A stretch of DNA of 64,000 nucleotides from Tetragonia tetragonoides. Taxonomy: Eukaryota > Streptophyta > Magnoliopsida > Caryophyllales > Aizoaceae. A program made the translations under genes and the position numbers. The notes under the pieces were generated by a model, which saw nothing but the letters and a program-made list of their open reading frames with translations, was not told where the DNA came from and made no database searches. The stretch is from assembly GCA_038025085.1 (NCBI GenBank), contig CM076139.1, positions 16,137,307 through 16,201,306 of the forward strand, in the 5' to 3' direction. Positions 36,095 to 48,884 of the stretch are shown in pieces (within the stretch, counting starts at the first letter, position 1; every line of letters begins with the position of its first letter).

Positions 36095-36285
36095 CGTCAA
36101 GCGTAATGGGCGCTACCACAGAGGACTACAAGTGTGACACACTATAGAGGGTGCTGCATGTGATACACGCGTGGCGTGGAGTGCACATGGAGCGTATGTA
36201 TCACACCCGATACCCTCTGTGGTGCACCCACCTTCTTTTTTTTTTTTTTTTTTTTTGAGAGGACTGTGGTGCACCCACCTAGGTA
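36095..36285. repeat. Imperfect inverted repeat with T-run
   Basis: CTACCACAGAGG near 36,113 pairs with CCTCTGTGGTGCACC near 36,209-36,223, and TGTGGTGCACCCACCT occurs again at about 36,265-36,280 after a run of about 20 T (36,237-36,256). This may be a decayed foldback element. Confidence 0.4.
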
Positions 36286-36706
36286 CGCCTGAGAGCACCC
36301 AAATATTAGGTCAGTCCAATTATCAATTGTAATACAAAATATTAACAGGTGGCGTATTGTAATTAGTTAACAATTTGTTAGTCTTCTAGAGTGTCTATTG
36401 ATTTTATGAAAAGGGAGGGGGTTTACGATCAAATGCACTATGACTATATGACTATATGTCTATGAAATTCTATGTTCATACACAAGCCATGATAAATAAT
36501 AGCATATGGCCTACTTGTATGGGTAGTGGTTGGTTTTCGGGGAGATTTTGGTAGGTCATGGTGGTAGCTTAGTAAGCAAGGTCACCAATGCAAGTGTTGT
36601 CCAATCGGGCTCAAATGAAGGACGGCCTCAACCTCGATCAATTCGTGTACATTGCGAACTACCGCAATTATTTACAATCCTTTCGATCACTTCATTGCTA
36701 CAAGAA
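36286..36706. other. Intergenic, no feature recognised
   Basis: AT-rich sequence without a recognised repeat end or RNA gene. An open frame from 36,530 runs into the peptide ORF at 36,707, but its N-terminal part has no signal of a real protein. Confidence 0.3.
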
Positions 36707-36847
36707 ATGTCTTCAAGCAACCTTACATACCCTTTTATCATCCTTGTCTCCTTAGTCCTTATCATCATGTTTATTTACTTTGCGCCATCCATCACCTCTT
36801 GTAATGGCCAGTTGCCTAAAGGTTGTTATTGGGTAGGTGCTGGTTAG
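36707..36847 (+). CDS. Candidate small secreted or membrane peptide, 46 aa
   Basis: A short frame, ATG 36,707 to TAG 36,845-36,847. Residues 8-27 are strongly hydrophobic (YPFIILVSLVLIIMFIYFAP), fitting a signal peptide or single membrane anchor. The remaining about 18 residues are short, with two cysteines and glycines (SCNGQLPKGCYWVGAG). This layout, a signal segment plus a small Cys/Gly tail, is like plant secreted peptide precursors, but I do not recognise the family. The frame is open for another 59 codons upstream (to 36,530), so the start is a choice made on the hydrophobic segment. No intron or promoter was identified. It may be chance. Confidence 0.3.
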   Translation: MSSSNLTYPFIILVSLVLIIMFIYFAPSITSCNGQLPKGCYWVGAG

Positions 36848-38948
36848 TAATCAATCCGTGGTGGAGAGAGACTGTGGCAACTGGCTAGTGAAGTGACAGC
36901 CTTCAACAAAAATGGGTTTATCAACTAAAGTACAATATATAGTATATTGATGGTAAACTTGAGCATCTCTAAAGGAATATAGTCTGCATTAGATTGAGAA
37001 CTTTGTTGTCGTAACCAAAGTAGTTATTGTTTGTACTTCCCTTTCAGTTGTTATGGCACATGGGTGAGAGCTCCATTATAATGGATACGTAAGTAAGACA
37101 TTCCACCATGGAGATCTTCACTAGGAGATTTATTCCGTATTTATCGACCACTTTTAATACTTAGATGATAAGAAAGATGACATGAAAGTAGTTTGACTAA
37201 TTAGTTGCGCGTGTGTGATTTTCTATACAAAGGTACTTCAATTAGATCTGCTAAAAACTAATTCGAAAGTGATTTATCCAATTTAAATACTTGAGATTAG
37301 ACCTGAATCTCGAATATTTGTAATCTGATTGTCTAAAATAATCTGAATCGCAGTTATCATCTCGAATATGTGCACCTTAATTAAAAACCCTCTAAACGCC
37401 CCCTACCTCACGTGAGTGGGAGCCTCCATCCAGTCCTAGAAGCAACCTTCAACCATTAAAGTTGCTATATGAGCAGATTACTTCCCTACTTTTCAGTTCT
37501 CATTATACTCATCATATTAAGTAATGAATCCAAATGTAACCCCTATAGCACAACCATAAAAATTACAGTACAACTCATAATTCATTTATGCGATGTGGAT
37601 GTGCTATTAACTCCATGCGTTGAAACAAAATTTCTGCGGTTCTCGAATGCACAGCGTCACCCTCTAATAACAATGGTAATAAAAGAGAAGGTGGTTTTGA
37701 CAAACTCTAACTGTTTGCAAATGAAGAGGGAAGCGTGGGGCAACAACAGCCAGTTGGACGAAATTTGAAATTTCTTACACACACATGAAACCAAATTGAA
37801 TGTGTGGAATGTGAGATTTTTCAACCAAGAGATATTTGGCCTCCTCATAGTTAAACTATGATTTGCAAATGTCATGTAACCAACTTATTAGTTTTAAACC
37901 TTTATGTTGCCCTCACACGAATATTCATGTGGATTCAAGTGTAAATGATACATATTGTCCTCTTCATATCTTATACTGAATTATTGAAATATTCTACTTC
38001 AGAATAACAGAAGATTCGAACACATGATCTTGGTTATTGACTCTAATACAGTATGAGTGAACCAATTACCCTTTGATAGCAGCACTAGGGTGTGTTCGTT
38101 TTCACTTTAGTAAACTAAACTGGACCGAACTAAAAAGTAGTCTGTGAGAGAAAGAGAACTGAACTAAATTCCATTGAACTGAATTACACACATTACTAAA
38201 TAAATAAAAAAGAACGCACTCTTAATTAGAAAACCAAATCTATTGAGAATCACTAATAAGAACTATTCTTGAAATGCTACTGGTTTCCATATCTTATGAG
38301 ATTGGAATACATGATCTCTTTGTCCATTTGACTCTTTGTCCATTTGACTCTTTGAAGGAATAAACTACTCTTTTATTTTTCGAATTTGTGGTTTTTTGAG
38401 AGAAGTCCACTAATAAACAAACAATGGTTGTGAAAAGAAGTTAGCATACATGAGCTAAATATCTCACTATTTCCAAGGGTCCCCAAAGTCCAAATCACAT
38501 TAATTCCATATTATTGAAATATTGACAATAAACTAAAAATTCCAAAATTACCCTTTTGTCTTCAAAATCAAATCCCAAAACCCCATTGGTCAAAAACCCT
38601 TTAAAAATCAACCATCTTCTAATTCAACATCAACCTCACAATTTCTCCAAAAATCCCATTACAAAAGAATCCCCTTCTCTTCAACACCTCTCTTTTTCCC
38701 CCTCTCTCTTCTCATTTTTTAAACCCAATTTTCCATCCTATTTTGCCCTTTTGGCATTGCTAGGCTTGAACTAAGCCACACAAATTAGAATTCTCAAATC
38801 CAAAACAGGACACGTTTGATTGTCACTTGCCATACAAAAAGGAAAAAACACCCTTTGAGTGACGTGTAAACCAAAACCCCCAACCATTTTCTCTTTCCCT
38901 CCAGCTTTTTATTCTCCCCACACACCTCTCACCATTGCCCTGTTCCTC
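36848..38948. other. Intergenic region upstream of the BIC-like gene
   Basis: About 2.1 kb with no convincing gene. A 99-codon frame at 37,469-37,768 begins with a hydrophobic stretch (LLPYFSVLIILIILS) but is otherwise unremarkable. Nearer the gene (38,540-38,950) the + strand is rich in C and A with few G, as in many plant promoters and leaders. No TATA box could be fixed. Confidence 0.35.
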
Positions 38949-39548
38949 ATGTTGAGAGCAAAAACAACAAACAGTAGTGAAGAGAAAAACAGAGGAAATT
39001 CAAAGAAGAAGAAAAGATCCAATCTTTTTATGGATTCAATGCAAAATCAAGAAGAAACAAAAGATACCCAACAATCATCAGCCTCATTGGAGCAAATTAA
39101 AAGTGGGATTCAAGTTCTAGAGAGAGAAAATCACCACAATCACCAACATCATCACCAATCAAATGAGGGCAAGGTTGAAGAAAAGAGCAAACTTTTAAAT
39201 GCCCATCAATGTGAAAATGGTGAAGAAGAAGAGAAATTTGAGGAAACCCATGAAGATATAGTGTATGAAGAGCCAATGACATCAAAAACTAGAATTGAGG
39301 AGAGAGAATTTGGAAATGGGTGTGTGGTTGGGCCAAGAGAGAGACTAAAAAGGCATAGAACAGAGGTTGCAGGGCAAGTTTGGATCCCAGATATGTGGGG
39401 ACAAGAAGAGTTTCTTAAAGATTGGATTGATTGCAATGCATTTGATGCATGTTTGGTGCCACAAGGTATAATGTCAGCTAGAGCATCTTTGATTGAAGAA
39501 GGAAGAAGAGCTAGTTCTGCTAGTCTCAGAGTAGAAAACAGTTGTTAG
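38949..39548 (+). CDS. BIC1: BIC1/BIC2-like inhibitor of cryptochromes
   Basis: Single-exon gene of 199 codons from ATG 38,949 to TAG 39,546-39,548. The start could also be 39,030 (MDSMQNQEE, 172 aa). Frame upstream of 38,949 has only a GTG. The N-terminal two thirds are charged and low in complexity (Lys-rich, [18 protein letters not shown]). The C-terminal block [20 protein letters not shown], followed by [13 protein letters not shown] and [20 protein letters not shown], is the conserved cryptochrome-interacting region of BIC proteins. In Arabidopsis, BIC1 and BIC2 bind photoactivated CRY2 in the nucleus, block its dimerisation and so damp blue-light responses; they are induced by light. 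The protein is longer than Arabidopsis BIC1 (about 140 aa), mainly through its N-terminus. BIC1 or BIC2 orthology cannot be settled by eye. Confidence 0.85.
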   Translation: MLRAKTTNSSEEKNRGNSKKKKRSNLFMDSMQNQEETKDTQQSSASLEQIKSGIQVLERENHHNHQHHHQSNEGKVEEKSKLLNAHQCENGEEEEKFEETHEDIVYEEPMTSKTRIEEREFGNGCVVGPRERLKRHRTEVAGQVWIPDMWGQEEFLKDWIDCNAFDACLVPQGIMSARASLIEEGRRASSASLRVENSC

Positions 39549-39929
39549 ATAAGTGTTACAGTAATTTGTTGCTTTGGTTTTTTACTATTTTATATAGAGA
39601 GAGAGCTTCATTTGTGTTTGTGAGATTTATATTTGTTTCACAATGAGGCAAAAGAAACATTACTCTTATATTTGATGTGTTTTTTGTCTTTTGATGATGT
39701 TTTTGTTGATACTGAAAACTGAGAACAGGCATGTATGATTATAAATAAGTATGTTTGTATAGGCCAGAGTTGCCTTCTTCAGAATTCAGATGATTCTTTT
39801 TTGTGGAATAACAGTGTTTTAAGTATTACATTACATGTTTGTGGAAGTTGAGAAAATATATGGTTTTCACTTTTCATTAGCTTTCATGTGATGTGTAATG
39901 CACAATGTTTCACATCAGGGGTTTGCAAT

Positions 39930-40175
39930 TTTATTTATTTTTTATTTTTTTATTTTTTTTTGCTACAACTAGGACGCATGCAATAGCCCGTAAACCACAC
40001 GCGTCGGGCAAGCCAATCCAATTTTGATGGGCTGACGGGCTCAAGTGGGGGAGGAGATCCTCCTACAAAGAAAGGTAGAGGAGATTTTTGTTCTCCCTAC
40101 GAGATGAGAATTTGAATCCCTGATCACTGAATTCTAAGAGTAGAGCACTTACCACTTGTGCTCTTACCTCGAACG
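39930..40175 (-). mobile_element. tRNA-derived SINE, minus strand
   Basis: On the minus strand the element begins with a tRNA-like head: an A-box-like GAGCACAAGTGGTAA (40,163-40,149) and a B-box-like GGGATTCAAATTC (about 40,120-40,108). It ends in an A-rich tail, seen on the + strand as the T-rich run 39,930-39,961. The body includes CTTTCTTTGTAGGAGGATC. Length is about 245 bp, normal for plant SINEs. The target duplication was not resolved. Confidence 0.65.
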
Positions 40176-41092
40176 AGGATTTGCAAGTTGGTTGGGCAAG
40201 AAAGGCTGAAAGTATGCTCAAAAGTAGAAAAAGAAAATTGTAACAGTTATTTCTTATTGTAGAAAGACTCAAGAAAAGTTGGTAAAGTAAGGCCATTATA
40301 TGATCTTATACATATGCTAATGCATATATATGGTAAGCCCTTAGCATATGTCCTTGGCAAGCCCTTAACATATGTTCTTGGCCCCTCAAAAAAGAGCACA
40401 TGTTCTTGGCCAATATTAGTATTGGAGGAATCTGCTAGTGATAACTCACAAGTGATAAGTGATACTCCATGACATATCTGTCACCCAAATATTTCAAGGG
40501 GTGTGTATTTCATTCAATCTTTTCAATTTATTCTATTTAATGTGAAAGTGTCTTGTTTAATTGGGCAACCTTTGTTTTCGTACTTCAAATTGGCCTGTAT
40601 TAGCAATATTAAAATATACTAGAACAGGGGTATGCTAAGATTATATATGGCTTTGGACCCAGCACAGCTCGACTTGACAGGGCTTTTTTTTTTCCTCATC
40701 AAAAGAAAGGTGTAAGTGAATGGCAAGTGAGTCACCTTTCGCTACGTCAGGTTCAGACTTTTGTGTTCAACAGTGAATATATCAGACTAACTGAAATCAG
40801 TGCAAGCACTGATCCCCATCAACGTAGCACCATCAAGGGGCTAGTATAATTCCTTAAAGTCGGCATTTACAAGACATGAGGGGATGAAAAATCAAAACCC
40901 ATGAACTTGCCTTACCAAACCATTTGGGAGTAATTTTGGAACCATCCACCACCCTTGATGGTGACTCGCCAAGCCCTTTACATGGCATGCGCAAGAGCAC
41001 GGAGCAAAAACGAGCATGAGTGAGCGGAACTAGATTTTGAAGATAAAGGCCATTTGGAGCAAACTAGACAGGGGTGAATCTAATATTGGACG
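40176..41092. other. Intergenic, nothing firm
   Basis: Holds a short direct repeat (TGGCAAGCCCTTAACATATG and a near copy at about 40,330-40,380). No gene or complete repeat was identified. Confidence 0.3.
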
Positions 41093-41275
41093 AGAGGTGC
41101 TATGTGCAGCCTCACCTTGAGATTGCAATTTGCAATCCCCAATTAAAACTGGACAAGTAAATAAATGCAAGGGAGAAATGCTTTTCCATTTCTTATTTTT
41201 TTCTTTTACAAATGATTACTTGCCCTGTTTTGATTGGAGTGCAAATTGGTGCACATAGCATCCCAGGTACAATTT
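41093..41275. mobile_element. MITE-like inverted-repeat element
   Basis: GGTGCTATGTGCA at the left pairs with TGCACATAGCATCC at the right, and further inside AAAACTGGACAAGTAA pairs with TTACTTGCCCTGTTTT. The whole (about 180 bp) folds on itself. No coding frame. Confidence 0.55.
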
Positions 41276-42102
41276 GCACCTCCATTCATATAACAAAAAA
41301 TTGAAGGTGAGTGAGGAACGTAATTGTGGATACGATTGTTTCCAGTACTGTTGTACCAAAAGATCAATGGAAAGACAATCTGATTTGAGAACTTACAAGT
41401 GAGGACATGGTTGTTTCCAGGCTATGCATGATCGAGATCATTAATTAGATGATCATGACCATGAGTCCATGACCACGACCGCTTTAAAATTCTAGGTCAT
41501 AGGTTGATGACCCAACTTATAATTAAAAATTAATAATAATAATTTATATCAATATAAACCTAGGACATTGTCAGAAAATAGTTGTACCCCATTCTATCGT
41601 TCCTGAATCCACCACTGGAGTAAATGTCAAAAACATCTTGATTGCGGAATTGTACTTATACGCGCACACACCTTTTGCTGTTTTGCATTACCAAAAATGA
41701 TTGCAACAAAACACAATAAAGAGATGAAAAAAGTAATAATAAATTTTAAAAAAAATAATTAATCCTCGCCATTCGGCATTCGCCAACCAAACGAGCAGAT
41801 ATATGAGCAGTGTTAAAATTTACTACCAAATACAAATCAATTATGATCACCAACCTCAATGGTTTACAAAGTCATTACTCTGTAGATGTAGTTTTGATGA
41901 TAAAGAAATTTACAAATGTTGACCTGAACCCTAACGACCTTGTTACACTACACAACCAAAACCTGGGTATAAACAGCGTCCTGTTTAGCATTCTGCAATA
42001 ACCTCACAAGGGTAATCATGCCTACCTCTATTCATCATTTGCCCGGTTCACTTGCAAGGGAGAAAAGGCAGTATTTTGCCAGCTACAACACCGCTATGAG
42101 AC

Positions 42103-45100
42103 TCATACAGCTTCACAGTCCGGCTTGAGTGATGAAGATCTAGACACCACCTCCCATATCTTGACGGTTCCATCATCACTTGCAGAAGCAAGCAGCGGTT
42201 TTTCCTGCATAAATATGATAAACTTAAAAACTGCACACTAAATTTACGTTTTAGCATTGTAGCATGGCACCACCATGGTATCTGACCATTACAGGTTGAT
42301 GGCATCTACCATCCAATACTTGCAAATGATCACAAGCTTATTTTAGGTTTTCCCAAGATAGCTGTTGCCAGTTTCAATTTTTATTTTCAAATAGTTTGGA
42401 CTCTGAAATATTCATCCGACTTCCATAAACAGCAATAAATTTTACTCCTAATTCTCATACTACCAGCTCCAAACGCGATTTTAGAACTTGATGGAATCAT
42501 AAACTACTTTCCACTTAGCACCACCTAACTCAACCAACCCCAAACCCCACAAAAACAAAGTTAGGAAAAAAAAAACCCAGGCGGCGAGAAGCATACCATT
42601 CCATATCATTAACGTAGTAAGGTGGTTGTATGGTATTTAGGCTCTGTTTGGCAGAGAGCTTTGGAGGGAGCTTTAGCTTTATGGGTTTAAAAAAAATCTC
42701 TGAAAAGCTTTGTTTGGATAAATAAGCTTTTAGCGGAGCTAGAGCTTTTTGGGGTGGCCAAAAGGTAGCTTTCACCAAAAAGCTCAAGCTACTCAAAGCT
42801 CACAGTCACAGCTCGTTATGCAAAATATCACCTTAGTGAGTGTACAATATCTTATAGAAATATTCCAGAGACTGGATATTTACTATCTACTATATTAGGA
42901 TTCTTGCTGTCCAAGCAAGCCCCTATCTCCTGTTGCACTATACATATAACTCACAATATACCTCATATGAGAATAATAGAGACACCTCTCTCCTTACTCT
43001 CCAATTCTCTCTCTAATTACTGTTTTACAACACATGTTATAAGACAACTAAAGAGATGAGAATTGGAGATTAGAAGGCAGATAGATATCTCTATTATTCT
43101 CATGAGGGATATATATAGTACTAGAGTAGGGAATTGCTTGGAGAGCAAGAACCCTAATTCAGTAAAAAGGTAATATCATGTCTCTCTAGTTGTACATCCA
43201 TAATTTCCTACTCTCTCTCTCTCTCTCTCTTTAAATATTGTTTCCAAACACATATACTCTTGCCAACCGGTAATGATATATTGATACAAGAGGGCAGTGG
43301 AGAAGTATAGGCCTTGATAACATAAAACCTTGGGCAATATTTCAGCTTTTGGATTATTTGAGAACATAACAACGTTCGGCAATTTTTCAGCCTATGGATT
43401 ATTTAAGTGGTGCTTATTTTTTGTGAAATTACCAATCATGTGAGAGTCGTGTTATGCAACCCCGTCTTTAGGTATGCAGCTTAATATTTGAAAGCTGTTT
43501 ATCTACACCATCTTACCATCCTCTAGTAAGGAATCTTACCGTGGAACTCCACTGGACGGAATTTACATCCATTTCATGAGCCTTTTCCCTTCTTGAGATT
43601 AATTTGTACAAGGGCCCATCTCCCTGTGAAGAAAAAAGAAGCACATATCACACTCTGTCTAAAGTACCTCAAAATACAGAGCAGAAACCCTTTACATTGA
43701 TCAAAGTTACCGAGCAAGAGCTTGCATGTGAACATATGATATAATCTAATTATGCTAGCCCAGCTACAATGCCAAAGTACTCACGCAAAATTCACTTTCT
43801 CATATGCTTTAGACTCGAAGTCAACTGCACCCCATGGGATGAAATACAGTGGCAAGTATACATCTAATTAGGTTCCACACAAAAGACTGATTTTGCATAA
43901 GGCTATACATATTAGCCTAACAGCATTTCCCCTCTCAGATTTGCCCTTGTAGCTTTTACTTTCAACCAAAGCAGATGCAAACAAAGTAAGGCACCAGGTC
44001 AGTACTGACTATAAGAGAAGTTAATTTGTTTCTGCCCCCATCTACTTTTCTAATTATCCTTGTATTTATGTGTCAAAGAGCACCAGTCTACATACATTGA
44101 CAGCAAGACCGTAACAGAAACATCAAATTTTTTCACATGTCTCTACGAATGAAGCTATCCACACGCTCAATGGCCTAGCTTGATCCCAAATACTACCAAC
44201 CAACTAGAATTATATGTAAATCATAGGGGGTTAACACAGCACGAGAGACAACTCCATACCAAATCATCTTTGTTCTTAACAAATAGGCGTATAGCATCAT
44301 CGGCGGCTCCACTGGCAATTACACCATTCCTGCAAGTTCATAAACCATCATTCAAGGTCAAGTCAGAAGGGCATCGGGAAAGGGCAAAACATTTGAAGAT
44401 GTCAAGGCAAAACATCAAGGTTATAAGAAGATTTAGATACTAGCTAAGAACTGACTGCTGGATTTCAACAGGACAGGAATTTAATATGCAACATGTTGCA
44501 GGCAGTATTATTGTTGTGCTGGACCTGCTGGTAGATAAGATTTCCTCACATGACATCTCCATTTTACAGTTTTATACTCTCGTCTTCGAAAAACTCAATA
44601 AGATAATGGAACAGCCCAACAAATTACCAATTAAATACTCTTCTCAACATAAACAGCCAAGTTGATCATCTGCATTAACTATATATGGATCTGAAAGAAT
44701 CTTGTGATACTCATTTGCAATAAGCACAATTAAGGAGATGCTCTGCCAGATAATTATCACCATATCCATGTACCTGTTGGTCCTTTAAAAGGGATACTAT
44801 TTAAAGGTGCAAAGACACTTCTGTGATTAATAAGCCAACAGGTTATTATATTTTTTAGATAAGAAGTCAACAGGTTATTATTTATTGATGTGATAACTCA
44901 ACTGTAAACTGCAACTTATTGTAGACATGAAACACAGGGCAAAACACAAGTATGAAAAATAAATCGATCAAGCCGAATTGTATTCACAATAATTTGTTTA
45001 TAGTGGGAACTTACTACAACGACTAACTTTTTTTGACCTATTAATCGAATAATTTAGACGAAGAACAGAGAGAGGTAGAGGAGAAATTCCACGACAGCAT

Positions 45101-46578
45101 ATGAAATCAAACAGATGCCATGCAAAAAATAGTCAAAACAATCTAAGCTAATACTCAAAGGGTCAAGTAGTTAGCATACAACCTTGACCAATGAACCGAG
45201 AAAATCGTGCGATCATGATACCCCGAAATAGTGCAAAGATGGCTCCTGTTATATTCAATAAGAAATAAAAATATTAGCAGAAGAAATTCATAATCGGAAT
45301 ACCAGTGAACTAATACACATCAATTCTACAACCAATATGCGACAATTTTCCCTTAAAAATTATATTCCTAAAAGAAATTGGGAGATTCAGGAGTTTACTT
45401 TTAGGCATGTTGGAGGCTATTTAGTTGTCTGGCAGTGATGACTCCAGGTGCTACGCAATATCCTGGTGCGTAACGGTGTGTCCGATACCAAATTGGATCC
45501 TATACAGTAACTGCAGAGAACAGTCATTTTTTCTCTCTCTATCTCTCTCCTTAAAATGGTTTTAATTTCCAAAAGCACCCCCTATTTTCAGGTTATAAAG
45601 GGATTGTTCTCTGCTGTGACACAAGAGGATCCTGACTAGTCCGATATGGCCGATGCACGGCCGATACATGACCGATACGACCAAATACCAATACACGGCA
45701 GTTGCAGCTGATATGGCCAAAACCAAAATTCACGCCGCGACGGGCACGACTTGATACGTGTCTCTGATATCAATCCACTTCCGCGACGTCACGACCATTC
45801 CCGCGATTGCGACAGATACCAAGATTTCGAACCATGCTAGGCAGTGGACTGGTGACTCTTTGGAGTCCTCACTTCTTCAATGTTAGGGAATGTCTCCAAA
45901 ACACCCCCTGTTTCCTATTGCAAGTTTTCCTTGGAAATTAAAGGTTTGTGTAAACCTTGGCATTAGCAACAATAAATATCAATGATTTACGCTAGAGAAG
46001 GAGACGGGGGTTAGCTATTCCTCCCAATACCAGCTAGCTTTACAGGTGACGATGAGATGTGGGCACATATCAGTTTGCAGTGTGATGTAGCAAGATGCCT
46101 TAGGACTTGGGACTAAGATGTTTGGGGAGTCTACTCTTGGGAGTTGGGAGTGTTCATCTATCATCATGGAGTTCTGGTAAATACATTTTGTAGGCTTTGG
46201 GAGGGGGGAGGAGAAAAAACAGATTCACTATAATGGTATGTTGGCAGTGCAATGTTGTATCTGGCTAGAAAGAAATGAGTCGATCTTCTATGGGTCTCTA
46301 TTTCTCCTTAGCAAGGTAGCACGAGTACGGGTACGCGGACACGTGACACGCGGACACGGGACACGCAACACGGCAATTCTCAAAATCCCGGATACGCGGA
46401 CACGTCAAAGGAAAAAATAATAATAATAAATATATTAAAAAAAAAAGAAAAATTATTCGCATAGTTTAATTAACACGTCAAAGGAGATGAAGGAATGAAG
46501 AGTTGAAGAAATCAAATCAGCAAGCAATGGAAATTGTGCTTTTAAGTCTTGAAGATGGAGAGCGAGAGAGACACAGAG

Positions 46579-46625
<47 letters not shown>

Positions 46626-48796
46626 AGCTGAGAAAGCAGCCAGAAAAAAAAATGACGACAAGTTGAAAATTAGGTCTTAAAGTGTAAAAACTGTTATTTT
46701 CTTTCTCTTTTTTTTCTTTTCTTCTGGGCAAAAATACTTAAGTCCCGTGTCCCGTGTCGTGTCCAAATGCTTCACCGTGTTCATTGTCGTGTCTGACTCT
46801 CATTGTCGTGTCCTGCTTTATTGGACACGTACTCAGGCGTGTCCAACACGTGTCCTACGCGTGTCCGTGTCCAGTACGTATTGGACATGGGACACGGCAC
46901 CCTATAGGCGTGTCCGTGCTTCATAGCTCCTTAGGTGTAAAGACAAGTTTATGTTTTTAGCTTCTTTGTGGTATAGAGCAGTGAAGATTTAGAGGCTTTT
47001 TTGTCTTACAGTTATAGAATTGGGCCAATTTGTAATTAGATTCTTTGTGGAAGATACTTTGTACTCTTTTGGTGTATTTCTAATGTTCATTAATACATAC
47101 TTTTGCTTACTAAAAAAAAGGTCATGCTAAACTAGGATTAACAGGGATGAAATATAAAGCTGTTCTCCAAAATCCCACTGTAGATGATTTGTTTGTTCAT
47201 TGCTACGATAAACAATCATATACTACGCAATGAACCCCCACTCCTCAAGTGAAGGGTGGGAGAAGAAAATAAAAAAATAAAATAAAAGAAAAAAAGAAGA
47301 AAGAAGAAGAGCCAAAGGCCCCAGGTAGTACAATACTACAATGACCAACTTAGTTCAATTCAGTCCAACCAGTCTGATTCGTTTAGACTAACGTTAACAA
47401 TCACATGCACATAAATATCCATCTTTTTGCATTCTCAAAACATGAAAAATCAATAAGCAATTTAGCATAGAAGGAAACACATTTCTCACCAAGATGCTAC
47501 ACCATCACCAGATTGCTCATGCAGGTTCTCTGCTCCCCATATTTTAATAGTAAGGTCATCACTGCAAAATTAGCCAAACAACAAATTAGCCACAACCACA
47601 CGACAACTTCCAAGATACTTTTGCAAAGGTAGAACATTGCATACCTACAGGTTACCATTTTGTCTCCGGTAGAATTAAAAGCTAAAGCCCATACAGTCGA
47701 AGTATGCCCACTGAAAAGCGGAAGAAAGAAGTTCTGATGAGAAGACTATGCTTACTCGAGGAGAAAGGCCATGTATTTCACAATACTAATCTTGAAATTT
47801 CCATCAATTTATCTCAAAATTTCCATCAGTAGCTCAGAGATATCATGCAAAGCAATGTACAAACAAGAGAAAAGGACGTACAAGCACGACAGATATACAA
47901 GCTTTATGTTATGAAGTAGCGTCTAGATATTAAAATAGAGTTATTCACACAATAATGGCAGAGAACAAAGCAAAAAACAAGGTCAGGTCCTAAATATGCA
48001 TATAACAATTATAAAGCATGTAAATATTTTCTCCGGCAATTGGATACATCTTATCCCTTGTTTCCGGTGGCAGATCTCATTTGGAAAGCGAAGGCACTGC
48101 TGAAGGTGAGAGTGTTTGTGTGGACTTTGGCGTTGGATAGGGTGAACACTAATGATTTGCGCCAGAGGAGAAGACCGGGGATGTGCCTCTCGCCTGATAT
48201 TTGTCTTCTTTGTCGGGCGAGTACTGAGACTGCATTACATTTGTTCCTTACATGTGATTTTGCTCGCCGTATTTGGGGTAGGTTGTTTGGTGTGTTTGGG
48301 GTGGAATGGGATGATCCTTCTAATGTAGTGGAGTTTCTTCAGGTGCGGGTTTTAGGATTTCGAGGACGAAAAGAGAAGACCTTATTGTGGCGGAATGCGG
48401 TCTTCATGATCTTTTGGTGTCTTTGGTTGGAGAGGAAAGCTCGTGTTTTCAACAGGGTGGCCTTGTCGGTTGACTTAATATGGGATAGGGTCACTTATCT
48501 AGCAACCTTATGGGCTAGAGCTGCAGGAGCATTCAGGAATTATTCTATCACTGAGATCCAGTATAACTGGACAATCTGTAAACAAATACTGTTTTGGAGG
48601 ACAACTTGTCCTCTTGTACTGTAATTTTTAATTACTACATCAATATATACTTTCTCTTTATCTAAAAAAAAGCATGACAAAATATACTAAGACAGTCAAC
48701 ACGGGACCAGAAATTTATGGAATTGCATCTTGCAGCAATTTATAATATCAAGAAATTGTTGAGAACATGACAATCTACCACTTGAGCTTCAAATAG

Positions 48797-48884
<88 letters not shown>

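Noticed and set aside
37469..37768. 99-codon frame with a hydrophobic start
   Set aside because: Beyond a short hydrophobic segment there is no domain or repeated evidence, and the composition is like the surrounding non-coding sequence.
38859..38948. N-terminal extension of the BIC-like frame
   Set aside because: The first codon at 38,859 is GTG and the first ATG is at 38,949. The extension has no conserved feature.
48040..48624. 194-codon open frame as a host gene
   Set aside because: It encodes the zf-RVT domain and C-terminus of LINE ORF2, has a poly-A end and a target duplication, and lies antisense in a CIA1 intron.
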